DNA of 5,584 nucleotides from Pseudomonadota bacterium (lineage in GTDB: Bacteria > Pseudomonadota > Gammaproteobacteria > Burkholderiales > Burkholderiaceae_D): NCBI GenBank assembly GCA_023435945.1, contig JAEZLB010000297.1, positions 1 to 5,584 of the forward strand, read 5' to 3'. The position numbers and the translations under genes were made by a program. This document shows positions 1-5,584 of this stretch, piece after piece (position 1 is the first letter of the stretch; every line of letters starts with the position of its first letter). Below the pieces are notes generated by a model, which was not told where the DNA came from, made no database searches, and worked only from the letters and a program-made list of their open reading frames with translations.

Positions 1-2
1 AT

Positions 3-2684
3 GTTCAGCCCGCCGTCGCAATCTCCGTGGGTGCGCCCATCGCTTTCGATATCCCCGCGCAGTCTCTCGAAACCGCACTGCTGCGATTCTCCGAGCAGGC
101 ACGCATTCAGGTCGTCGTCGCGAACGGAGCTGCGCGCGGGGCCGTGGCGTCCCAGGTGAAAGGCGAGTACTCGGCGGGCGAAGCGTTGCAGCTGCTGCTA
201 AAGGAATCGGGACTCGCGTATGAAGTGACAGGCGAGCGGACGATCGCCATCAGAGGAGATGCGAAGGGCGCGAAGTTCGAACGTACATCGTTGTCGACGG
301 ACTCGCCGATCGGCCGCGTAGATTCCGCTCAAGCGGTCGTAAGGCTTTCTGCAGCTGCGGACAGTGCTGGACCGACTGAAGCGGAGAAAGCAGCGTCGCA
401 GAATCAGAACAGGGCCGGAGTAGAAGAAGTCATCGTCACAGGAACCTTCATTCGCGGCGCGCAGAATCTCTCAGCCCCGGTGATCTCTATTGGCAGGGAC
501 CAGATCGAAAGGAGCGGATACTCGACGGTGGGGGAGGTCATCGCCAGCCTGCCGCAAAACGTGAGCTCGGTTAGCGATCGTCAGGGCACAGTCAACTCAG
601 TGGGCGACAATAACTATCTGGTCAACGGTTTTGGGGCGGGCGCCAATCTGCGCGGGCTGGGTGTCGACTCCACGCTGGTGCTGCTGAACGGCCGCCGTAT
701 GGCGCGAGCAGGCGGGGACAGTTTCGTCGATCTCACCATGATTCCACTGAGCGCGATCGAGCGAGTGGAGGTGCTGACCGATGGTGCCTCGGCCCTCTAC
801 GGCGCGGATGCGGTCGGCGGCGTCATCAACCTGATCACGCGCCAGGATGTCGAGGGAGGAGAGACGCGATTGCGCTATGGCGATGCGTCTCATTCAGCGC
901 GATTCGAAAAGCAGGCGACGCAGATGATTGGCCATTCCTGGACCAGTGGGCAGTTCTTCGCAGCCTACGACTACCTGAAGACGACGCCGCTCGCGGCGTC
1001 CGAGCGGTTTGAGAACTTAGGTGGTTATCTGAACGTCGACCTCATTCCGGGCTCTGTGCGCAGGAGCGCAATGCTGTCAGTGGAGCAATCGTTAGCGCAG
1101 AACCTGCGCGTCCATATGGACTTGACCCACGGTGAGCGCGTCAGCCCGGCCGGTTTCCGAACCAACCGTCTCGGCTTCGCTAGGTTCGAGGGGGATTCGA
1201 GCAACACGGGAGTAGCAGCAGGTCTCTCCTGGGATTTGGGGTCGGATTGGCAGCTGCGCGCCGATGCGTCGACCGACAAGAACGCGCTGGACCTTACTTG
1301 GTGGACCGGGCCGACGCTCGATTCGCTACAGCATGTCTATGACAACACCATTGAATCCAAGATCAAGGTTCTGAGCGTGGTGGCCGACGGGCCGGTAGCC
1401 CATATCGCTGGGGGTAGTGTTCGTCTTGCTGTCGGCGCCGAGGGTCGTTGGGATGAGCTCACACGACGATTTAACAATTCCGACCAAACATCCAACCTGT
1501 TTCACGCAGATCGGCATGTCACAGCGGCTTATGCGGAGCTGACAGCGCCTCTCGTCGGCAAAGGCAATCGCCGCACCGGGCTGGAACGCCTCGAGTTCAC
1601 GTTGGCCGGCCGCTATGAGCAGTACAGCGACTTCGGCTCGAGTTTCAATCCCAAGCTCGGGATTTCTTGGGCGCCGCTCGAGGGGCTCAACCTGCGGGGT
1701 AGCGCAGGAACTTCATTCAAGGCGCCCACGCTCTCGCAGACCTCCGACGGGCTCCAGACGTATACCTTCCTTGACTACTATCTAGATGCGAACGGCCCCA
1801 CAGACACCCTGGTCCTGCTTGGCTCGGCCACGGAGCTCACAGCGGAGGAATCGAAGAATTGGTCGTTCGGATTCGACTACCGGCCGGCAAGGCAGAGCAA
1901 CCTCTCGTTGGCGGCAACGTACTTCTCCATCGAGTACGACAACCGCATCGGCTCGCCCTTCCCCAACGGCTATTCCGAGGACGTGGTGATTCTCGATCCG
2001 ACTTACGATTTTCTTGTCGGCCGTTCTCCCACGATCCAGGACATCGAGAAGTATCTCAACGCTTCGATCTCCGCGGACTGTTACGACATGGGGACAGACG
2101 AATTGTGCGATCCCTATGCCGCCGCACCGCGGGTCCAATACATCGTCGATACACGCACTCGAAATCTTGCTTCCGTGCGGCAGCGGGGCGTGGATTTCAT
2201 GATCGACTACCAGCGCGATACACCGATCGGCCTGCTGGGCCTGCAGGGCGCCGGAATGAAGATGCTGAAGTCCACCAAGCAGTTTGTGCCTGGCGGTATT
2301 GATGTCGACCAGTTGAATCAGGTCTGGTACCCCGTGGATTTCCGTGCGCGCGGTTCGATGACGTTGGCGCGTAACGGGTGGGCCATCACGGCCACGGTGA
2401 ATTATGTCGATAGCTACCAAGATACCAACATCCGCCTGGTGGGCAGCGCGCCAAGGCGATCTAAAGTTGCTTCGTTCACTACAGCGGATCTCTCATTGCA
2501 GCAGGACCTGAACCGCCTGCTCAAAATTCCTGGCATCGGTGAGTTAGCCCTGCAGCTCAGCGCCATCAATCTGTTCGATCGCGATCCGCCGTTTGTGTCG
2601 AATTCCGTCGGGCTCAATTATGACCCGGTGAACGGCGAGGCTTTGGGAAGATTCGTCAGTGTGCAGCTGCGCGCGAGCTGGTAA
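3..2684 (+). CDS. STN-domain TonB-dependent outer-membrane receptor (5' end off window)
   Basis: Outer-membrane active transporter of the FecA-like class: the barrel binds a ligand outside, TonB/ExbBD drives uptake, and the STN domain can signal to a FecR-type anti-sigma factor. The frame is open to the left edge; a GTG at 27 is available, but the STN domain starts almost at once with no signal peptide, so the true start lies upstream. Numbering from the GTG at 27: STN domain about residues 4-78 (FDIPAQSLETALLRFSEQA, then the GEYSAGEALQLLLKESGL half); a low-complexity linker; TonB box EEVIVTG at 133-139; plug about 140-272 with NLRGLG, LVLLNGRRM, and IERVEVLTDGASALYGADAV; then a beta-barrel to 885, with a typical late motif NLFDRDPPF and a terminal aromatic residue (W885). 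The only two visible cysteines, 685 and 694, sit together in a probable surface loop. The TAA stop is 26 bases before the hydrolase ATG, implying co-transcription. The family call is very secure; the ligand is unknown, with a peptide inferred from the neighbour. Confidence 0.96.
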   Translation, partial: VQPAVAISVGAPIAFDIPAQSLETALLRFSEQARIQVVVANGAARGAVASQVKGEYSAGEALQLLLKESGLAYEVTGERTIAIRGDAKGAKFERTSLSTDSPIGRVDSAQAVVRLSAAADSAGPTEAEKAASQNQNRAGVEEVIVTGTFIRGAQNLSAPVISIGRDQIERSGYSTVGEVIASLPQNVSSVSDRQGTVNSVGDNNYLVNGFGAGANLRGLGVDSTLVLLNGRRMARAGGDSFVDLTMIPLSAIERVEVLTDGASALYGADAVGGVINLITRQDVEGGETRLRYGDASHSARFEKQATQMIGHSWTSGQFFAAYDYLKTTPLAASERFENLGGYLNVDLIPGSVRRSAMLSVEQSLAQNLRVHMDLTHGERVSPAGFRTNRLGFARFEGDSSNTGVAAGLSWDLGSDWQLRADASTDKNALDLTWWTGPTLDSLQHVYDNTIESKIKVLSVVADGPVAHIAGGSVRLAVGAEGRWDELTRRFNNSDQTSNLFHADRHVTAAYAELTAPLVGKGNRRTGLERLEFTLAGRYEQYSDFGSSFNPKLGISWAPLEGLNLRGSAGTSFKAPTLSQTSDGLQTYTFLDYYLDANGPTDTLVLLGSATELTAEESKNWSFGFDYRPARQSNLSLAATYFSIEYDNRIGSPFPNGYSEDVVILDPTYDFLVGRSPTIQDIEKYLNASISADCYDMGTDELCDPYAAAPRVQYIVDTRTRNLASVRQRGVDFMIDYQRDTPIGLLGLQGAGMKMLKSTKQFVPGGIDVDQLNQVWYPVDFRARGSMTLARNGWAITATVNYVDSYQDTNIRLVGSAPRRSKVASFTTADLSLQQDLNRLLKIPGIGELALQLSAINLFDRDPPFVSNSVGLNYDPVNGEALGRFVSVQLRASW
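423..443 (+). other. TonB box of the receptor
   Basis: This stretch encodes EEVIVTG, the classical 'E-x-V-x-V-T-G/A' type TonB box just before the plug domain. It follows an Ala/Glu/Gln-rich linker after the STN domain, the expected position for a transducer-type receptor. It is the segment that contacts TonB in the periplasm; its presence indicates an energised transporter and not a passive porin. Confidence 0.85.
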
Positions 2685-2697
2685 GAGCGCTGGCCGC

Positions 2698-2713
2698 GAG
2701 AGTGCAGGCAATG
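2698..2713 (+). promoter_or_regulatory. Weak ribosome binding site deciding the hydrolase start
   Basis: A purine run GAGAG at 2698-2702 lies 8 bases before the ATG at 2711, a reasonable though weak Shine-Dalgarno. A GTG at 2702 in the same frame would overlap this run and add only three residues (V/M-Q-A) before a clean signal peptide, so ATG 2711 is preferred. There is no room for a separate promoter in the 26-base gap after the receptor stop, which supports translation from a shared messenger. Confidence 0.5.
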
Positions 2714-5008
2714 AAAAGAGCACGCCGTGGAGCATTGCTGTTATGCCTAGCGGCCACTTCCGTGGGAATGGCCGCGGGCGAATCGTGGACGATCCGCGAC
2801 TCCATCGAGATGACCTACTTCGTAACGGATAACGAACATAAGTCACAAGGATCCACGTACACCGACGATGCAAAGGTAACGCCATCGCCGGATGGAAAGC
2901 GATTCTTCGTAACTACGATGCGAGGCGATATCGAAGATGACGCAGTGATATACGAGTTGCAGGTGTACGACGTGCCTGCTGTGATCGATGCATTGCGCAT
3001 GAATCGAGGGGCGCCGCAGCCCGCCGTTGCTCACACCGTCAAGACGCGCGAGTTCAGCGGTTCGGGCCTGCTCGGCATTCGTATGCCGAAGTGGACGGAT
3101 GATTCGCGATCGATCTACTTCATCGAGATCGATGTGGAGTCCCATGCCGCGTTGAAGCGTGTGCACGTTGCGTCCCGCCAAGTTGCGGACGTCTCAGAGC
3201 CATCGAAGTACATCGATGATTTCAAGCTGGAACGCGGGGTCGTGTTGTACAGGGAACGTGTGTCGGAGAAGATGCTGTGGGAAGAGTCGGACCTGCCGTA
3301 TCCCACCGCTTATGTCGATAGCGAATTCTTCCAGCGCGCACTGTCCTGGAAAATTCCACGGTATGCCTCTTACATCGTTGGCGCTGATGGGCGCGCGCGA
3401 ACGTTCGGGTACATCGAGCAAGGGAACAGAGAGAGAGATCTGGGACGGATTTCGCCGGATGGTCGGTGGATCGTCGCCGCCAAGTCGATGGATCGCAAAC
3501 AACGGCCCGCGGCGTGGGCGGGCTACGAGATCAAGAACGACAGGTATGCGGACACGCAGTTTTACCTGTTCGACGTCGCCACGCTGCAGGAGCGGCCTCT
3601 ACTGAATGCGCCAATCGGGTGGGCGATCGGCAACCCGAGCGATTACAAGGCACTGTGGTCGCCTGATTCGAGCCGGGTCATTCTCGCCAACACTCTGATG
3701 CCGCTGGACGGCAAGGATGCCCGGCGCCGTGATACCTCATACATCGTCGAGTACGACGTCTCGTCGGCATCGGCACGCGCCGTGGCGTCTTTGCCGGCAC
3801 CGGGCGCCGGTATGGCGCGCCTGTCGCGCGTCGAAGTGCGTTGGCTTCACCCCGGACGTGAACTTCTGATTGAGTACGGCGAGGGCGTGACAGAACGAAG
3901 CATAGCCTACGCGTGGCACAAGAACGGTTGGGTCGGTCTTCCTCACGCAGGTGAAAAAGCCGCGGATGAGGCAGAGGCCCCCGCGTTGTGGAGTGGGTTG
4001 CAGGTGCAGATCCGGCAAGGGCTGAACGATCCGCCGCGCCTCATGGCGTCTCTAGACGGCAGAACGCTGCAGCTCTCGTCCGAAGATCCGGTCATCGCCA
4101 GAGCCAGCTTTCTGCCTTCTGAAAAATTGGAGTGGAAGGATGCGAGGGGTAAGCCGTGGGAAGGAGCGCTGGTACTGCCGGAGTCTAGTGTGCGCGCCTC
4201 CCGCCTGCCGCTCATCATCCAGCTAGGCGATGTGAGGTTCGACAGGTTTTGCCCCGACGGCGTCGTGTTGCGGCCGGGCCATGCGGCTCAGGCCTTTGCT
4301 GCGCGAGGTTACGCCGTACTAACCTTCCAGAACTCCCGCGCAAGTGAAGTAAGCTCCGCCTCGGTCGATGAGCTTCCGGAATTCCAAGGTGGCGTCGATG
4401 CGGCTGTACGCATGTTAGAGGAGCGTGGCTTGGTCGATCCCGACAAAGTGGGTTTGATTGGTCATTCGCGCAACGGCTTTCGATCGTTTTGGATCGCAAC
4501 GCATCCCAGAGGCTTCACGCCAGCCGCGGTTGCTGTCCAGGACTCCTTCTCAGGAGGCTATGCGGAATATGTTCTTGCTCAGTCGTTATTCCCGAGAGCG
4601 CCTGGGTTCGAACCGTTGTATTCCCGAGAAGGGTTGCCGTTTTGGAAAAACAAAAACGCGTGGACGGCCAATGCGCCGGGATTCTCCCTAGAGAACATGG
4701 CCTCGCCACTACTTCTCCTGCACTTGAGTGAGAGTCTGAAGGGGCCGCCCGTGGTGGGAATGCTGACGTTCATGGAAGAGTATGGTGGCTTGCGGCGGCT
4801 CGGACGTCCGATCGAGGCTGTCAGCTTTCCGGGTGGGACTCACAATCCGGTCCAGCCTCAGCATCGGGCCGCGAACATGCGGCTGGTGATCGACTGGATG
4901 GACTTCTGGATAGCGGGGAAAGAGAGCGCGGATGCCGCCGATGCTGATAGAAACGCTCGCTGGCGCAAGATGCGTGAGGAATGGGCTGCGACTAAGCAGG
5001 GGAGCTAG
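2711..5008 (+). CDS. Secreted S9/prolyl-oligopeptidase-family hydrolase, lasso-peptide isopeptidase-like
   Basis: Predicted exported serine hydrolase of 765 residues from ATG 2711. The N-terminus (KRARR, then ALLLCLAATSVGMA) is a Sec signal peptide with cleavage near residues 21-23, implying a periplasmic enzyme. Residues about 30-430 look like a beta-propeller, with blade motifs PSPDGKRFFV (58-67), WTDDSRSIYF (128-137), SPDGRWIVA (248-256) and WSPDSSRVIL (316-325). From about 480 an alpha/beta-hydrolase domain follows: strand LPLIIQLGD, FAARGYAVLTF, then nucleophile elbow GHSRNG with Ser586, and His711 in FPGGTH followed by QPQHR (715-719) and DWMDFW. The usual GxSxGG elbow and a clear catalytic Asp are missing; Glu674 or Glu689 could be the acid. 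As I recall the family, the QPxHR plus DWxxFW ending matches Atxe2-type lasso-peptide isopeptidases, which open the macrolactam ring of lasso peptides. The upstream STN receptor fits that context. S9 fold is very likely; isopeptidase activity is only inferred, and a general peptidase or esterase remains possible. Confidence 0.9.
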   Translation: MKRARRGALLLCLAATSVGMAAGESWTIRDSIEMTYFVTDNEHKSQGSTYTDDAKVTPSPDGKRFFVTTMRGDIEDDAVIYELQVYDVPAVIDALRMNRGAPQPAVAHTVKTREFSGSGLLGIRMPKWTDDSRSIYFIEIDVESHAALKRVHVASRQVADVSEPSKYIDDFKLERGVVLYRERVSEKMLWEESDLPYPTAYVDSEFFQRALSWKIPRYASYIVGADGRARTFGYIEQGNRERDLGRISPDGRWIVAAKSMDRKQRPAAWAGYEIKNDRYADTQFYLFDVATLQERPLLNAPIGWAIGNPSDYKALWSPDSSRVILANTLMPLDGKDARRRDTSYIVEYDVSSASARAVASLPAPGAGMARLSRVEVRWLHPGRELLIEYGEGVTERSIAYAWHKNGWVGLPHAGEKAADEAEAPALWSGLQVQIRQGLNDPPRLMASLDGRTLQLSSEDPVIARASFLPSEKLEWKDARGKPWEGALVLPESSVRASRLPLIIQLGDVRFDRFCPDGVVLRPGHAAQAFAARGYAVLTFQNSRASEVSSASVDELPEFQGGVDAAVRMLEERGLVDPDKVGLIGHSRNGFRSFWIATHPRGFTPAAVAVQDSFSGGYAEYVLAQSLFPRAPGFEPLYSREGLPFWKNKNAWTANAPGFSLENMASPLLLLHLSESLKGPPVVGMLTFMEEYGGLRRLGRPIEAVSFPGGTHNPVQPQHRAANMRLVIDWMDFWIAGKESADAADADRNARWRKMREEWAATKQGS

Positions 5009-5406
5009 CCGTCGCCACTGCAACAGGGGTCCACCGCACCCGAACGCCGCTAGGTGCTGGGCCGGGGTTTCGGGGGGAGGAGCTAGGGAAGTGTCGCCTC
5101 AGGCACTTACGCAGGCTGGTTCATAACGCTCGATCAGGCGTGCGACCTGCGACAGAGAAGCAACGCGCAGTGTGATGGCTTGATGAGCGCGCCATGCTCT
5201 TGCTCTAGTGAGATGGCGTTGACGGCTTCGTGAGCGCAAGTCTTCCGTTGTTGCGCTGAACTTGCTAGCAGCGTCCTGCATCAATTCGTCGAGTGACTAG
5301 CGCGACCTTGCGGCGTTCGGTGCCGGACTTGAGTTATTGGAGTTTGGCTGCGGGCGCGATTGTCGATCAACGGCTTTTCATGATCCGAGGGGAGTGGAGC
5401 GCTGGC
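5009..5406. other. Spacer between convergent genes with a transposase scar
   Basis: These 398 bases separate the hydrolase stop from the stop of the minus-strand ParE-like gene. No intact gene is visible. The middle, about 5085-5296, reads on the minus strand as a decayed transposase tail. The part nearest the hydrolase (5009-5084) is rich in G runs but shows no convincing terminator hairpin with a U tract. In 5300-5406 I see no recognisable protein or RNA on either strand. No lasso-precursor-like small gene was found. Confidence 0.6.
5099..5296 (-). pseudogene. C-terminal remnant of a REP-associated (RAYT-like) transposase
   Basis: On the minus strand a frame runs from just after an in-frame TAG (5297-5299) to a TGA (5099-5101). 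It reads SLDELMQDAASKFSATTEDL, then RSRSRQRHLTRARAW and ITLRVASLSQVARLIERYE. This resembles the DnaA-domain-IV-like helix-turn-helix tail found at the C-terminus of many REP-associated tyrosine transposases: an 'LDEL' opening, an Arg/Ser-rich 'SRxR' basic turn, 'RARAW', and 'VASLSxVARL'. The catalytic HUH/Tyr domain is absent and only about 105 bases separate this piece from the ParE gene, so it cannot be functional. Near 5118-5122 the reading seems to slip: the next frame continues TSLRKCLRRH down to about 5091, which suits the family better than the ACVSA ending. That points to a one-base deletion. The assignment rests on recalled family pattern; a small unknown HTH protein is the alternative. 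Confidence 0.5.
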
Positions 5407-5584
5407 TCAGATCAGATCAGGCTCTCGCATCCAGGCGGGGATGTCGCGCTGTCCGTAAAGGACGCGCCAGACATCAATGTGGTCGGCCCGCTCCAGGTAG
5501 AACACCAGGTGCGGATACTTCTTCAGAGGCCAGAAGCGTAGACCGGGAAGATTCAACTCTGCGGCATAGCGTGACGAGCCAGTC
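5407..5584 (-). CDS. RelE/ParE-family toxin, C-terminal part (5' end off window)
   Basis: On the minus strand, 58 codons run from the right edge to a TGA at 5407-5409. They include GSSRYAAELNLPGLRFWPL, then KKYPHLVFYLERADHIDVWR and VLYGQRDIPAWM. The pattern 'LPGLRxWPLKKYPHLVFY ... IDVWRVLxGQRDIPAW' is characteristic of the C-terminal half of ParE-type toxins of type II toxin-antitoxin modules; ParE members poison DNA gyrase. A full toxin is about 95-100 residues, so roughly 40 residues lie beyond the window. In parDE operons the antitoxin precedes the toxin, so parD would also be off the right edge. The visible part has no frameshift or internal stop, so the gene may be intact. It converges on the hydrolase gene and has no evident functional link to it. 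Confidence 0.85.
   Translation of the reverse strand, partial: TGSSRYAAELNLPGLRFWPLKKYPHLVFYLERADHIDVWRVLYGQRDIPAWMREPDLI

Noticed and set aside
1782..2420. 212-codon minus-strand reading frame inside the receptor
   Set aside because: It lies wholly antisense to well-conserved barrel sequence, has no recognisable domain and is rich in His/Arg/Val as expected for an antisense shadow of GC-rich coding DNA.
2702..2710. GTG at 2702 as the hydrolase start
   Set aside because: It adds three residues before a clean signal peptide and overlaps the only purine-rich ribosome-binding stretch; ATG 2711 has better spacing.
2711..2780. Lipoprotein signal at Cys12 of the hydrolase
   Set aside because: The residues before the Cys are LLL, which do not fit a lipobox (small residues expected at -1), and the hydrophobic core continues beyond it.
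3159..3605. 148-codon plus-strand frame inside the hydrolase gene
   Set aside because: It is a frame-shifted shadow of the propeller region, with Arg/Ser/Cys-rich composition and no domain pattern.
5039..5074. Inverted repeat cccgaa/ttcggg downstream of the hydrolase as a terminator
   Set aside because: The arms are only six bases, the loop is 24 bases, and no run of T follows; too weak to call.
5407..5420. Short tandem repeat tcagatcagatcag at the toxin stop
   Set aside because: It is under three copies of a 5-base unit and is explained by the Asp-Leu-Ile-stop codons; no sign of a regulatory or repeat array.
5293..5541. 82-codon plus-strand frame near the right end
   Set aside because: It runs antisense through the ParE-like toxin coding sequence, which has a strong family pattern; the plus frame resembles nothing I know.
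5009..5584. Lasso-peptide precursor or other biosynthetic gene downstream
   Set aside because: I looked on both strands for a short gene with a leader and a Gly-starting core ending in a ring-closing Asp/Glu position, and for B or C protein fragments; none is visible.

Overview
The window looks like chromosomal DNA from a GC-rich Gram-negative bacterium. An outer-membrane TonB-dependent receptor with a periplasmic signalling (STN) domain, a secreted prolyl-oligopeptidase-type hydrolase and a ParE-type toxin together suggest a proteobacterium. By protein style a gammaproteobacterium such as a xanthomonad or Steroidobacter-like lineage, or a caulobacter/sphingomonad-type alphaproteobacterium, would fit. 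I cannot place it more precisely from sequence alone.

Layout: (1) Positions 3-2684, plus strand: nearly complete STN-containing TonB-dependent receptor whose signal peptide lies off the left edge. (2) A 26-base gap, then 2711-5008, plus strand: a secreted S9/prolyl-oligopeptidase-family serine hydrolase whose C-terminal half resembles the lasso-peptide isopeptidase (Atxe2-like) group and its relatives. (3) 5009-5406: a spacer between convergent genes, holding on the minus strand the decayed C-terminal tail of what looks like a REP-associated (RAYT-type) transposase, about 5099-5296. (4) 5407-5584, minus strand: the C-terminal 58 codons of a RelE/ParE-family toxin; its start, and any antitoxin, lie off the right edge.

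How the genes work together: the receptor and hydrolase are almost certainly one transcription unit. The simplest reading is an uptake-and-processing pair. The receptor carries a bulky, probably peptidic ligand across the outer membrane using TonB energy and may report its arrival through the STN domain to a FecR/FecI-type anti-sigma/sigma pair. The exported hydrolase then cleaves the ligand in the periplasm. This receptor plus isopeptidase arrangement is a known hallmark of proteobacterial lasso-peptide clusters (astexin, caulosegnin and sphingopyxin types). No precursor, B or C biosynthetic gene and no fecI/fecR gene is visible here, so the lasso link is a family-level inference. The right end is a different kind of DNA (transposase scar plus toxin-antitoxin remnant) and probably marks the edge of the functional module.
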